Source: Azoarcus sp. L1K30 | GTDB taxonomy: Bacteria; Pseudomonadota; Gammaproteobacteria; Burkholderiales; Rhodocyclaceae | Assembly (NCBI RefSeq): GCF_018122735.1 | Contig: NZ_JAGRRD010000001.1 | Location: 268,375 to 332,374, forward strand | Direction of reading: 5' to 3' | DNA: 64,000 bases | Shown: positions 44,866-54,259 of the stretch, in pieces | How positions within the stretch are numbered: position 1 is the stretch's first letter | How the letters are laid out: every line of letters starts with the position of its first letter | Made by a program: the position numbers and the translations under genes | The notes under the pieces: generated by a model | Database searches by the model: none | Seen by the model: the letters and a program-made list of their open reading frames with translations, nothing else | Told to the model about the DNA's origin: nothing

Positions 44866-46020
44866 ATGGTCAGCAAACAACGGCATCTGGGCATTCTGCT
44901 CACAGGGCTTGCAGTGCTGGGATTGGCAGGGTGCGATTCGGCGCCGGAGCAAGCCGGAACACCCCCGCCGTTGCAGGTGTCGGTGCTAACACTCAAGGCG
45001 CGCGAGCTGTCGGTGAGCGAGGATCTGCCGGCGCGTGTGGCCGCCGTGCGCAGTGCCGAGATTCGCGCGCAGATTGGCGGCATTGTCCAGCGCCGTCTGT
45101 TCGAGCAGGGGGCTGAAATCGAAGCCGGTGCCGTACTGTTTCAGATCAATCGGGCGCCGTTCAAGGCCGAGGTCGAAAGCGCCGCCGCTGCCTTGCAGCG
45201 TGCCGAGGCGGCCTTGGCGCGGGCGCGGGTTCAGGCCGAGCGGCTCACCCCGCTGATGGAGGCCGAAGCCGTTAGCCGCCAGATGTTCGACGATGCCGTG
45301 GCCGTGCGCGCCCAGGCCGCCGCCGATGTGGCCCAGGCCAAGGCGACGCTGGCACGGCGCAAGCTGGACCTGGCGTTTGCCAGTGTCGAGGCACCGATTG
45401 CCGGGCGCATCGACCAAGCGCTGGTCAGCGAAGGCGCACTGGTTTCGCCGACCGATGCCACGCCGATGGCGCGCATCCAGCAAATCGACCAAGTCTACGT
45501 CGATGTGCGCCAGTCTGCCTCGGTGTTGGAGAGGCTGCGTCAGCAGGTCGGCTCGGACAAGCCGGCGCTGACCGTGGATATCCTCGGCAGCGACAGCAAG
45601 CCCCTGGGCATGCGCGGGCGCATCCTGTTCTCCGGTATCGAGGTGGACACCGGAACCGGCGACGTACTGCTGCGTGTGCTGGTGGATAACCCGCAGCGTC
45701 GCCTGCTGCCCGGCCTCTATGTCCAGGCGCGGATTCCCCGCGCCCATTATCCGGCTGCCCTGAGCGTGCCGCAGCAGGCGGTGACCCGCACTGCGGGGCA
45801 GGCCAGCGTGTGGGTGGTGGATGCCCAGAGCCAGGTACGTGCGGTGCCCGTCGAGCTCGGTGAGCTTGTCGAGCGCCGCTACCGCGTGGTGTCCGGGCTC
45901 AGCGCCGGGCAGCAGGTGGTGGTCGAGGGCATCGAGCGCCTGCGCCCCGAGGCCCGGGTCGCCACACGGCCTTGGCAGCCCGCTGCCAGTGGCGAACAAC
46001 TCAGCGCCGTCGTGAACTGA
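44866..46020 (+). CDS. RND efflux periplasmic adaptor lipoprotein (AdeA/MexA-like)
   Basis: 384 aa. Signal peptide with lipobox LAGC, so it is anchored to the inner membrane. Biotinyl-lipoyl halves (VRSAEIRAQIGGIVQRRLFEQG near 65; FASVEAPIAGRIDQALVSEGALV near 180) flank a coiled-coil hairpin (residues 100-165), followed by beta-barrel and membrane-proximal domains. It links the pump to the outer-membrane channel. GCGAGGAG precedes the ATG at 44866. It is 16 bases from the pump gene. Confidence 0.94.
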   Translation: MVSKQRHLGILLTGLAVLGLAGCDSAPEQAGTPPPLQVSVLTLKARELSVSEDLPARVAAVRSAEIRAQIGGIVQRRLFEQGAEIEAGAVLFQINRAPFKAEVESAAAALQRAEAALARARVQAERLTPLMEAEAVSRQMFDDAVAVRAQAAADVAQAKATLARRKLDLAFASVEAPIAGRIDQALVSEGALVSPTDATPMARIQQIDQVYVDVRQSASVLERLRQQVGSDKPALTVDILGSDSKPLGMRGRILFSGIEVDTGTGDVLLRVLVDNPQRRLLPGLYVQARIPRAHYPAALSVPQQAVTRTAGQASVWVVDAQSQVRAVPVELGELVERRYRVVSGLSAGQQVVVEGIERLRPEARVATRPWQPAASGEQLSAVVN

Positions 46021-46036
46021 GCCCGGAGAAGCCGCA

Positions 46037-49000
46037 ATGCCCCAGTTCTTCATCAATCGCCCGGTGTTCGCCTGGGTGATCGCCCTGTTCATCGTATTGA
46101 TCGGCGTCATCGCCATCCCGCAGCTGCCTGTCGCCCGTTACCCCTCGGTGGCACCGCCGTCGGTGACCCTCTACGCCACCTATCCGGGGGCGACCCCACA
46201 AACGCTCAACGACTCGGTGGTGAGCCTGGTCGAGCGCGAGCTGTCGGGGGTGAAGAACCTGTTGTACTTCGAGTCCTCGGTCGACACGTCGGGTACCGCG
46301 CAGATCACCGCCACGTTCAAGCCTGGCACCGACGCGGAACTGGCGCAGGTGGACGTGCAGAATCGCATCAAGTCGGTCGAGCCCCGCCTGCCCCAAGCCG
46401 TGCGACAGAACGGCCTGCAGGTAGAGTCCGCTGCCTCGGGCTTTCTGATGATGGTCGGCATGACCTCGCCCAACGGCCACTTCGACGAAGTCGCGCTGAA
46501 CGACTACCTGGCGCGCAATATTGTCCAGGAGCTGCGCCGCATCGACGGCGTGGGGCGGGTGCAGTTGTTCGGCGCCGAACAGGCCATGCGCGTCTGGGTC
46601 GACCCGAACAAACTCACCGCCTATGGCCTCACCATGAACGAGTTGGCGCAGGCCATCGAGCAGCAGAACGCACAGATCTCCCCGGGCCGGATCGGCGACG
46701 AGCCAGCGCTGCCGGGGCAGCGCTTGACCGTGCCGTTGACCGTGCAGGGACAACTGAGCACGCCGGAGGAGTTCGCCGCCGTCGTTCTGCGTGCAGGCGC
46801 CGACGGCGCGAAGGTGGTGCTCGGTGACGTGGCGCGGGTCGAACTTGGCGCCCAGTCATATGGTTTTTCCAACCGTGAGAACGGCGTGGCGGCGACCAGT
46901 GCCGCCATTCAGCTCTCGCCTGGCGCCAACGCCGTGCGCACTGCATCGAACGTGCGCGAACGCTTGGCCGAGCTGGCGCCGAGCATGCCGGCGGGTATGG
47001 CCTACTCGATACCGTTCGACACCGCACCCTTCGTCAAGCTGTCCATCGAGAAGGTGATCTACACCCTGTTCGAGGCGATGGCGCTGGTGTTCCTGGTAAT
47101 GTTCCTGTTCCTGCAGAACCTGCGCTATACCCTGATCCCGGCCATCGTCGCGCCCATCGCGCTGCTTGGCACCTTCGCGGTGATGCTGCTGGCGGGCTTC
47201 TCGATCAATTCGCTGACCATGTTCGGCATGGTGCTGGCCATCGGCATCATCGTCGACGACGCCATCGTGGTGGTGGAGAACGTCGAGCGACTGATGGCCA
47301 CCGAGGGGCTGTCGCCGAAGGAGGCGACCACGCGGGCGATGAAGGAAATCACCGGGGCGATCATCGGCATCACGCTGGTGCTCACCGCCGTGTTCATCCC
47401 CATGGCCTTCGGCAGCGGCTCGGTGGGGGTGATCTACCAGCAGTTCACCCTGTCGATGGCGGTGTCGATCCTGTTCTCGGCCTTCCTCGCCCTGACCCTG
47501 ACGCCGGCCCTGTGCGCCACGCTGCTGCGCCCGGTGAGCGCCGACCACCATGAAAAACGTGGATTCTTCGGTGCCTTCAACCGGGGCTTCGAGCGCCTCA
47601 CGGTGCGCTACGGCGCCCGCGTAGCGCGCCTGGTCAGGCGTAGCGGGCGGATGATGGCGGCGTTCGCGGCCCTCTGCGCAGTATTGGCCATTGCCGCCGG
47701 GCAGCTACCATCGTCCTTCTTGCCCGAGGAGGACCAGGGCTACTTCATGACCTCCATCCAGTTGCCCACCGGCGCTACCAGCGAACGCACGCTGGACGTG
47801 GTCAAGGCCTTCGAGGCCCACGTGGACTCGCGCCCGGCGCTGGACGCCAACCTGGTGGTGCTGGGCTTCAGCTTCGCCGGCTCCGGCCCCAACGCGGCCA
47901 TGGCCTTCACCATGCTCAAGGACTGGGATCAGCGAGATGGCGCCACGGCCGCCGAAGAAGCCGAACTGGCGCAGCAGGCCATGGCCGACAACGTCGAGGG
48001 CACGGTGATGAGCCTGATGCCGCCGGCCATCGACGAGCTGGGCACCTCCTCCGGCTTCACCCTGTTTCTGCAGGATCGGGCCAACCGGGGCGAAACTGCA
48101 TTGCTTGTCGCGCAGACGCAACTGCTGGCGCTGGCCGCGCAGAGCAAGGTGGTCAGCGATGTCTATCCGGACGGCCTGCCGCCTGGCGAGAGCATCCGCC
48201 TGGAAATCGACCGGCAGAAAGCCGAGGCCATGGGCCTGTCCTTCACCGCCGTTAGCAGCACGCTGTCAGCGGCCATGGGCTCGCTGTACGTCAACGATTT
48301 CCCGAACGCCGGGCGCATGCAGCAGGTCATTCTGCAGGCCGATGCTTCGGCGCGCATGCAACTGGATGACGTGCTCGGTCTGCGCGTGCGCAATGCCAGC
48401 GGCGGCATGGTGCCACTGCGCGAGGTGGTGACGGCGGTGTGGCGCGAGTCGCCACAGCAGATGATGCGCTTTCAGGGCTTTCCGGCGGTGCGCATCGCCG
48501 GGGGCGCAGCACCTGGTGTTTCCAGCGGCGCGGCGATGGCCGAGATGGAACGCCTGGTGACACAGTTGCCGAAAGGGTTTGCCGTGGCCTGGACGGGGCA
48601 GTCGCTGCAGGAGCGCCAATCGGCCGCGCAGGCGCCGCTGCTGATGCTACTGTCGGCGCTCGTAGTATTCCTGGTGCTGGCAGCGCTGTACGAGAGCTGG
48701 TCGATCCCGCTCTCGGTGATGCTGGTGGTGCCGCTGGGCCTGCTCGGTGCGGTGGCAGCGGTGATGCTGCGCGGTATGCCCAACGACGTGTTCTTCAAGG
48801 TGGGAATGATCACCATCATCGGCCTGTCGGCAAAGAACGCCATTCTCATCGTCGAGTTCGCCCGCCAGTTGCACGCAGAGGGCCGCACGCTGGTCGATGC
48901 TGCGGTGACCGCTGCGCGCCTGCGCCTGCGCCCGATCCTGATGACCTCGCTGGCCTTCACCCTCGGCGTGGTGCCGCTGATGCTCGCCAGCGGCGCCAGC

Positions 49001-49174
49001 GCGGAAACCCAGCACGCCATCGGCACCGGGGTGTTCGGCGGCATGTTGAGTGGCACCTTGCTGGCGGTGTTCTTCGTGCCGACATTCTTCGTCTTCGTCA
49101 TCGGAACGCAGGAGCGCTTCGCCGCCTGGCGTGCGCAACGTGGCGCCGTAGCGCTACCTCGGGAGAATCGATGA
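46037..49174 (+). CDS. RND multidrug efflux permease (HAE1 family, AdeB/MexB-like)
   Basis: 1045 aa, full length for the family. It starts MPQFFINRPVFAWVIALFI. The proton-relay Asp pair lies in the fourth membrane helix (GIIVDDAIVVVENV, near residue 405), with GLSAKNAILIVEFA near 930 giving the matching Lys. Two large periplasmic loops carry the drug-binding porter domains. It extrudes hydrophobic or amphiphilic compounds by proton antiport; substrates here are not known. Its stop overlaps the outer-membrane factor start (ATGA). Confidence 0.96.
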   Translation: MPQFFINRPVFAWVIALFIVLIGVIAIPQLPVARYPSVAPPSVTLYATYPGATPQTLNDSVVSLVERELSGVKNLLYFESSVDTSGTAQITATFKPGTDAELAQVDVQNRIKSVEPRLPQAVRQNGLQVESAASGFLMMVGMTSPNGHFDEVALNDYLARNIVQELRRIDGVGRVQLFGAEQAMRVWVDPNKLTAYGLTMNELAQAIEQQNAQISPGRIGDEPALPGQRLTVPLTVQGQLSTPEEFAAVVLRAGADGAKVVLGDVARVELGAQSYGFSNRENGVAATSAAIQLSPGANAVRTASNVRERLAELAPSMPAGMAYSIPFDTAPFVKLSIEKVIYTLFEAMALVFLVMFLFLQNLRYTLIPAIVAPIALLGTFAVMLLAGFSINSLTMFGMVLAIGIIVDDAIVVVENVERLMATEGLSPKEATTRAMKEITGAIIGITLVLTAVFIPMAFGSGSVGVIYQQFTLSMAVSILFSAFLALTLTPALCATLLRPVSADHHEKRGFFGAFNRGFERLTVRYGARVARLVRRSGRMMAAFAALCAVLAIAAGQLPSSFLPEEDQGYFMTSIQLPTGATSERTLDVVKAFEAHVDSRPALDANLVVLGFSFAGSGPNAAMAFTMLKDWDQRDGATAAEEAELAQQAMADNVEGTVMSLMPPAIDELGTSSGFTLFLQDRANRGETALLVAQTQLLALAAQSKVVSDVYPDGLPPGESIRLEIDRQKAEAMGLSFTAVSSTLSAAMGSLYVNDFPNAGRMQQVILQADASARMQLDDVLGLRVRNASGGMVPLREVVTAVWRESPQQMMRFQGFPAVRIAGGAAPGVSSGAAMAEMERLVTQLPKGFAVAWTGQSLQERQSAAQAPLLMLLSALVVFLVLAALYESWSIPLSVMLVVPLGLLGAVAAVMLRGMPNDVFFKVGMITIIGLSAKNAILIVEFARQLHAEGRTLVDAAVTAARLRLRPILMTSLAFTLGVVPLMLASGASAETQHAIGTGVFGGMLSGTLLAVFFVPTFFVFVIGTQERFAAWRAQRGAVALPRENR

Positions 49175-50610
49175 TGCGCCTGTTACTGACCCTGCCTCTG
49201 ATCGGCTGCCTCACTGCCTGCTCGCTGACGCCGCCCCTGCAACGCCCGCCCGCGCCGGTGCCGTCAAGCTTCCCTGCAACGGCGCAGACACCCGCCTCCG
49301 GCGTGCCGGCCAGCGCGCTGGGCTGGCGCGCTATGTTCGGTGACCCACGCCTGCAACGGCTGATCGACCTGGCACTAACCAATAACCGTGATTTGCGCCT
49401 AGCGGCGTTGAACGTGGAAGCGACGCGGTCGATGTTCAATATCCAGCAGGCCACGCGCCTGCCGTCGGTGTCGCTCGATGGCAGCCGCACCCGCGAGCGG
49501 GCGGTGGCGCCGGGCAATGATGGGCAATCGCCGCGCGAGGTGAGCAACCAGGTCGCGGTGAACGTCGGCACCAGCGCCTTCGAGCTGGATCTGTTCGGCC
49601 GTGTGGGCTCGCTGTCCGATGCGGCGCTGGCCCGCTACCTTGCCAGCGAGCAGGGCCGCGATGCGGCGCAGATCGCCCTGGTGGGCGCGGTGGCCGAGGC
49701 CTACTTCGCCCAGCGCCTGGCCGACGAGCAACTGCAACTGACCGAACATACCCTGGCCGACTGGCAACAGTCGCTGGAACTGGCACGCCTGCTTAAGCAG
49801 GCCGAGCAGAATAGCAGCCTGGACGTGGCCCAGGCCGAAGGGCAGGTGGCCCTCGCCGAAGCCGATCGGGAGGCGCGCCGTCGCGCTCTTGCACGGGCGG
49901 ACAATGCTCTGCAGTTGCTAGTGGGCAGCGAGTTGCCAGGCGACCTGCCCGCTGGCTTGCCGTTGGAGCGCCAATCGGTGATCGCGCAACTACCGGCGGG
50001 CTTGCCAGCCGACCTGCTGCTGAATCGACCGGATCTGCGCCAGGCCGAGCAGGCGCTGGTCGCCGCCAATGCCGATATCGGCGCGGCGCGGGCGGCGTTC
50101 TTCCCGCAGATTTCCCTGACCGCGTCCTTCGGTTATGCCAGCACCTCGCTCGGTGGCCTGTTCGACCCGGCCCGGCAGGTCTGGCGTTTCGCCCCGCAGA
50201 TTTCCCAGCCGCTGTTCCAGGGGGGGCGTCTGCGCGCTGAACTGCGTTTGGCCGAGGTTCGCAAATCCGAGGCGGTCGCCCAGTACGAGCGCGCCATCCA
50301 GACCGCCTTTCGTGAAGTGGCCGACACTCTGGCCGGTACGGCCACCTTCGAACGTCAAACTGAGGCACAACTGCGCGCAGTGACGGCGGCCAAGCGGCGT
50401 CTCTACCTGTCAGACCTGCGTTACCGCGCTGGCGTCGATGGCCGTTTGGAGTTGCTCGATGCACAGCGCCAGTTGCAGGTGGAACGGCAGACTCTGTTGG
50501 AACTGCGCCGCGCGGAAATTGCCAACCGGGTGGCGCTGTACAAGTCCCTCGGGGGTGGCCTGCAGGAACTCAATGCCCCGGAGATTACCGCTGTCACCAA
50601 AGGTCAGTAG
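49171..50610 (+). CDS. Outer-membrane efflux lipoprotein (OprM/AdeC-like)
   Basis: 479 aa. Lipobox LTAC near residue 17, followed by two OEP repeats: ALTNNRDLRLAALNVEATRSMF near 70, LARLLKQAEQNSSLDVAQAEGQVA near 210, RPDLRQAEQALVAANADIGAARAAFFPQISLT near 290, and the second helical repeat ending RYRAGVDGRLELLDAQRQL near 425. It forms the trimeric exit duct for the adaptor and pump encoded upstream. GGGAGAATCG precedes the ATG at 49171. It closes the three-gene operon. Confidence 0.95.
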   Translation: MMRLLLTLPLIGCLTACSLTPPLQRPPAPVPSSFPATAQTPASGVPASALGWRAMFGDPRLQRLIDLALTNNRDLRLAALNVEATRSMFNIQQATRLPSVSLDGSRTRERAVAPGNDGQSPREVSNQVAVNVGTSAFELDLFGRVGSLSDAALARYLASEQGRDAAQIALVGAVAEAYFAQRLADEQLQLTEHTLADWQQSLELARLLKQAEQNSSLDVAQAEGQVALAEADREARRRALARADNALQLLVGSELPGDLPAGLPLERQSVIAQLPAGLPADLLLNRPDLRQAEQALVAANADIGAARAAFFPQISLTASFGYASTSLGGLFDPARQVWRFAPQISQPLFQGGRLRAELRLAEVRKSEAVAQYERAIQTAFREVADTLAGTATFERQTEAQLRAVTAAKRRLYLSDLRYRAGVDGRLELLDAQRQLQVERQTLLELRRAEIANRVALYKSLGGGLQELNAPEITAVTKGQ

Positions 50611-51252
50611 AGTCCATTCGGCTCGTCCTCGAGTCCGTTCACGAGTGCTGCCATTCCCCACCGGTGGCTGAACCTGCAGACCGATTAGGCGGTCGTCAAG
50701 TAGTTGCTACCGAGGAGCCGGGAAAGTCTCATGGGGTTCATGAACCCTTGACGTGCGCGAGGTAGTGGTTGTCGGTGAAGCCAGCCTGCTGCCAGCGCGC
50801 TTCAAGATGCCAAAGCCAAGACACGAGCCCCATAACGCTACGGTTCCTTTCCGGAGCCGCTGGGCGATAAGCAAGGCAGAGGCCGAATTGGTCGCTGCCG
50901 TCGAAGATACGCGCCGGCAGTCTCGCTCTGAATGGCAGGCCGGTAGCGAGCGGTTTGCGGTCTGATTGGTCGTGATCCCCAGACGACCGATCAGGTGGAC
51001 GAGCCGTCAACGACAAAAACTTGGCGATCCAGGCATCTCCGCCGTCGGTCTCTCGCATTCGTCCTGAACCTCGACGCTCCATGCGAAACACCATGCATGA
51101 CGCAAGCCGTCTCAGATAGCGTGAGGCTACGTCCCCTCCAGACCCGCATACGCCGGATCTGACCAACGACCGAAACAAGAATGGTGATTAGTCATTTTTC
51201 GAGAACATAGCTGTTCAATTTCATCTGATTATCTTTAGATTGATATCCGATA
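50611..51252. other. 642-base stretch without a convincing gene
   Basis: It lies between the efflux operon and the nitroreductase leader. Open frames here (for example minus 50738-51178, Arg-rich, ending in WHLEARWQQAGFTDNHYLAHVKGS) lack start-site support or recognisable domains and may be remnants. The last 80 bases become AT-rich (TCATTTTTCGAGAACATAGC, near 51190) and probably hold the nitroreductase promoter. It may be the right junction of the efflux island. Confidence 0.5.
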
Positions 51253-51324
51253 AGGTGTCCTCACTACCTGTTTCGACCCTTGAGGGTCGTGTCAGGGCTG
51301 TCGAAACAAGTCTGGAGGACACCT
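51253..51324 (+). promoter_or_regulatory. Long hairpin sequestering the nitroreductase ribosome binding site
   Basis: AGGTGTCCTC (51253-51262) is perfectly complementary to GAGGACACCT (51315-51324), which contains the GGAGGA ribosome binding site of the gene starting at 51326. Inside it, GTTTCGAC (51270-51277) pairs with GTCGAAAC (51300-51307), and CGACCCT/AGGGTCG (51274-51280 with 51283-51289) offers a competing inner hairpin. The nested structure could regulate translation (metabolite, temperature or protein-gated), or be a DNA-level operator pair. Confidence 0.6.
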
Positions 51325-51325
51325 C

Positions 51326-51964
51326 ATGAACGCACCCGAAAGAATCCACTCCCCAATGGTCGATGCGGCGCAGCTGCGCCGTGCCGATCACCTCATCGAA
51401 CCGCTGTTCCTGCAGCGCTGGTCGCCGCGAGCCTTTGATGCATCGAACTTGGCGCCGGAGAATCTGATGCGCATGCTCGAGGCTGCGCGCTGGGCGGCCT
51501 CGGCATACAACGTGCAGCCGTGGCGATTCGTTTATGCGTTGAGGGGCGATGCGGTGTGGTCGCGCTGGCTGGGGCTGCTCGACCCCTTCAACGCCGCCTG
51601 GGCCAGTAAGGCGTCGGCGCTGGTCTTCCTGTGTTCCGATCGTCTCATGCCGGCACGGGACGGGCATGCGCGGCAGCCGTCGAGAAGCCATCGCTTTGAC
51701 GCCGGCGCGGCCTGGGCGCAGTTGTCTCTGCAGGCGGCTGCCATGGGCTACCAGGCCCATGCGATGGGTGGGATAGACGTCGACGCCGTCCGCGAGGTGC
51801 TGGCGGTACCCGAGCATTTCGAGGTCGAGGTCGGTATTGCGATCGGCCGCCAGGCTTCGCCCACGCAACTGGCGCCGGCATTGCGCGAGCGCGAGCTGCC
51901 CAGTGAGCGTCTGCCGCTGGCGCAACTGGCGTTCGAGGCGCGATTTCCGCGCGTGGTGACTTGA
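51326..51964 (+). CDS. Nitroreductase-family flavoprotein
   Basis: 212 aa. FMN-binding N-terminus RWSPRAFDASNLAPENLMRMLEAARWAASAYNVQPWRF (residues 31-68) is typical of the NfsB/Frp-like family, with GAAWAQLSLQAAAMGYQAHAMGG near 125-147 lining the flavin. It reduces nitro compounds or quinones with NAD(P)H, or has an unrelated flavin role. Its ribosome binding site is inside the hairpin described above. The EamA transporter gene follows by 12 bases. Confidence 0.9.
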   Translation: MNAPERIHSPMVDAAQLRRADHLIEPLFLQRWSPRAFDASNLAPENLMRMLEAARWAASAYNVQPWRFVYALRGDAVWSRWLGLLDPFNAAWASKASALVFLCSDRLMPARDGHARQPSRSHRFDAGAAWAQLSLQAAAMGYQAHAMGGIDVDAVREVLAVPEHFEVEVGIAIGRQASPTQLAPALRERELPSERLPLAQLAFEARFPRVVT

Positions 51965-51976
51965 GGGAGGGCGACC

Positions 51977-52951
51977 ATGCAAACGATATCGGGCACGCCG
52001 GTCGCGGGGCGTTGGGCCGCGGTGGCGCAGTCGCCTTCTGTGCTGCTGGTGGTCACGGGGACGCTGATCGGCCTCAATTTTCCACTCGGCAAGCTGGGCG
52101 GGCAGGCCGGTGTGTCGCCGGCCATGTGGGCGCTGCTGATCTCGTTTGGCGCATCGGCGGCGCTGCTGCCGGTGCTGTGGCTGCGCGGGCGCTTGCGGTG
52201 GCCGTCGGTGCGCATCCTTCGATACTCGGTCATCTCGTCGCTGGTGTCCTTCGTGGGGCCGAACCTGCTGCTGTTCTCGGTGATGCCGCATGCCGGCGCC
52301 GGCTATACCGGGCTCATGTTTGCGCTCTCGCCGGTGGTCACGGTGCTGTTCGCCGGGCTGTGTCGCTTGCGCACGCCTGGGCGCCTGGGTCTGCTCGGGG
52401 TGGCGGTGGGTCTGGTTGGTGCGGTGGTGGTCAACGTCAGCCGGGGCGGCGATGCGGCCGGTCCGTCGGCGTACTGGTTGATGCTCGCGCTGTTGATACC
52501 GGTCAGCCTGGCCGGGGGCAATGTGTATCGTACGCTCGCCTGGCCACCGGATGCGGCGCCCAATGTGCTGGCCTTCTGGGGCCAGGTCTGTTCCAGCGTG
52601 GTGTTTGTGGCGGTACTGATGGCGACCGAGGGACGCATTCCCGTGGCCGACGTGGTGCCGGCCGGTGGGGCGGCAGTCGGGCAGTTGGTGGTGGCGGCAA
52701 TGACCTTCCCGGCGGTCTTTCGGCTTCAGCAGCGCGGCGGGCCGGTACTGTTCAGCCAGATCGGCTATGTGGCCGCCGCCGTGGGCCTGATCGTGGCCAC
52801 GATTGCGCTTGGCGAACGCTACGCGACGCTGACCTGGGTGGGCGCGGGCGTGATTGGCGCGGGCATCGGCATTACGGTGCTGTCGCAATGGCGGGATGGA
52901 CGGGTGCTTACGGCTCCCAGCGCGGCGGGTCCTGGATCTGTTCGGTCATGA
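51977..52951 (+). CDS. EamA/DMT-family transporter
   Basis: 324 aa with about ten membrane segments in two EamA repeats (first repeat ending AGYTGLMFALSPVVTVLFAGL near 115; second ending VGLIVATIALGERYATLTWVGAGVIGAGI near 285). Members export amino acids, metabolites or toxic compounds. It is in a probable operon with the nitroreductase. Its 3' end overlaps the convergent LysR gene by 44 bases. Confidence 0.92.
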   Translation: MQTISGTPVAGRWAAVAQSPSVLLVVTGTLIGLNFPLGKLGGQAGVSPAMWALLISFGASAALLPVLWLRGRLRWPSVRILRYSVISSLVSFVGPNLLLFSVMPHAGAGYTGLMFALSPVVTVLFAGLCRLRTPGRLGLLGVAVGLVGAVVVNVSRGGDAAGPSAYWLMLALLIPVSLAGGNVYRTLAWPPDAAPNVLAFWGQVCSSVVFVAVLMATEGRIPVADVVPAGGAAVGQLVVAAMTFPAVFRLQQRGGPVLFSQIGYVAAAVGLIVATIALGERYATLTWVGAGVIGAGIGITVLSQWRDGRVLTAPSAAGPGSVRS

Positions 52952-53813
52952 AGTCGACGAAGGCGCGAATCTTCGGTGACAGGTGCTTGCGCTGCGGATA
53001 CACCGCGTAGATCGAAATCTCCAGCGCGGTGTAGTCGCTCAGCACGGCCTTGAGCCGGCCGGCCCGGATGTCGGCACCGACCACGAAGGTGGGGGTGAGC
53101 ATCACGCCGGCTCCCTGCAGCACCACCTCGCGCAAGGCGAGGCTGTTGTTCATTCGCAGCCGGTGCTCGAGGCTGACGCGGTGGAAACTGCCATCCGGCG
53201 CAGTGAAGCGCCATTCGTCCGGTGAGTCGTGGTAGCGAAACACCAGGGCAGAGTGGTGCGCCAGATCTTCCGGCGTCTGCGGCACGCCATGGCGCGCGAA
53301 ATAGTCGGGCGTGCCGCACACCACGTGTCTGCAGGGGCCGAGACGACGGGCCACGAGGGACGAATCCGGCAGGTCGCCAATGCGGATGGCCAGGTCGACA
53401 CCTTCATCCACGAGATCCACCTTGCGGTCGTCTAGCACCATGTCCACCGTCAATTCGGGGTAGCGCGCCTGAAAGGCCGGCAGGTGCGGCGCGACGTGCA
53501 GGATGCCGAACGACATCGGGCTGTTGATGCGCAGTTCGCCGCGTGGCGTGCCCTGTAAACGGGAGACCTCGGCCTCGGCATCCTCGATTTCCAGCAGGCC
53601 GCGCCAACTGCGCTCGAAGAAGGCGCGTCCGACTTCGGTGAGGCTCAAGCGTCGCGTGCTGCGGTTGAGCAGGCGCGCGCCGAGGCGGTCCTCGAGGCGG
53701 GAGACGTACTTGCTCACCACCGATTTGGACATGTCCAGCTTGTGGGCCGCAGCGGTGAAGCTGCCGCTGTTGACCACCTGGACGAATACAGCGACATCAT
53801 TGAGGGTGTCCAT
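52908..53813 (-). CDS. LysR-family transcriptional regulator
   Basis: 301 aa of the widespread YafC/DmlR-like subgroup: MDTLNDVAVFVQVVNSGSFTAAAHKLDMSKSVVSKYVSRLEDRLG then RLSLTEVGRAFFER. The effector domain carries DEGVDLAIRIGDLPDSSLVARRLGPCRHVVC, the subgroup hallmark. It is convergent with the EamA gene. Its target is not evident; the nitroreductase-EamA pair is a candidate. Confidence 0.93.
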   Translation of the reverse strand: MDTLNDVAVFVQVVNSGSFTAAAHKLDMSKSVVSKYVSRLEDRLGARLLNRSTRRLSLTEVGRAFFERSWRGLLEIEDAEAEVSRLQGTPRGELRINSPMSFGILHVAPHLPAFQARYPELTVDMVLDDRKVDLVDEGVDLAIRIGDLPDSSLVARRLGPCRHVVCGTPDYFARHGVPQTPEDLAHHSALVFRYHDSPDEWRFTAPDGSFHRVSLEHRLRMNNSLALREVVLQGAGVMLTPTFVVGADIRAGRLKAVLSDYTALEISIYAVYPQRKHLSPKIRAFVDFMTEQIQDPPRWEP

Positions 53814-54259
53814 GGCGCTTCTGATGGTGAATAGGCGACAACGATCTTATCGGTATTGTGGCCGTCTGTTCTTCAGGCCGGGGCGAAAATTAGTCATCCC
53901 CGGCTGAGGGGCGTACGCAGGGCGCTATGCTGGCAGGTGTATCACTGATCGGAACTTGTGATTCATTCTGCGTGTCTTCCAGACGTTGTTTGGCTCGGAA
54001 CATTGTGCGATGACAGGTGGAGTAGTCTGCAGTACATTGGCAACTCACCATCAGTTGAATCCTGTGCTCCGGCGCGAGATTTCTCCACTGTCGCCTGATT
54101 TCCTGGAAGCTTCGCAGCGGCGAGATCCGGTTCGCAATTATTTCGTCAAAAGTCGGATGAAAGTGTGAAAAACATCATAAATGATATAAAAGAATAATTT
54201 GATGGATGGCCGGTCAGCTTTAGCATAGGACCTACACCTAGGACTGCTTGTTCGAGACC
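53814..54259. other. 446-base promoter region before the PAS-GGDEF-EAL gene
   Basis: No supported gene. GCCGGGG/CCCCGGC (53877 and 53898) is a hairpin near the LysR promoter. The right third is strongly AT-rich (CATCATAAATGATATAAAAG, near 54173) with TATAAA-like -10 candidates, fitting a promoter for the downstream signalling genes. A short open frame at 53986-54168 has no recognisable content. Confidence 0.5.

Noticed and set aside
44986..46116. 376-codon minus-strand frame opposite the efflux adaptor
   Set aside because: Mirror of the adaptor reading frame, without any recognisable fold.
50738..51178. 146-codon minus-strand frame in the gene-free stretch
   Set aside because: Arg/Ser-rich N-terminal part, no start signal and no domain; only the last 20 residues look protein-like, so at most a remnant.
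50611..51325. Possible integration or attachment site at the right edge of the efflux island
   Set aside because: No tRNA gene, direct repeat or integrase was found to support it.
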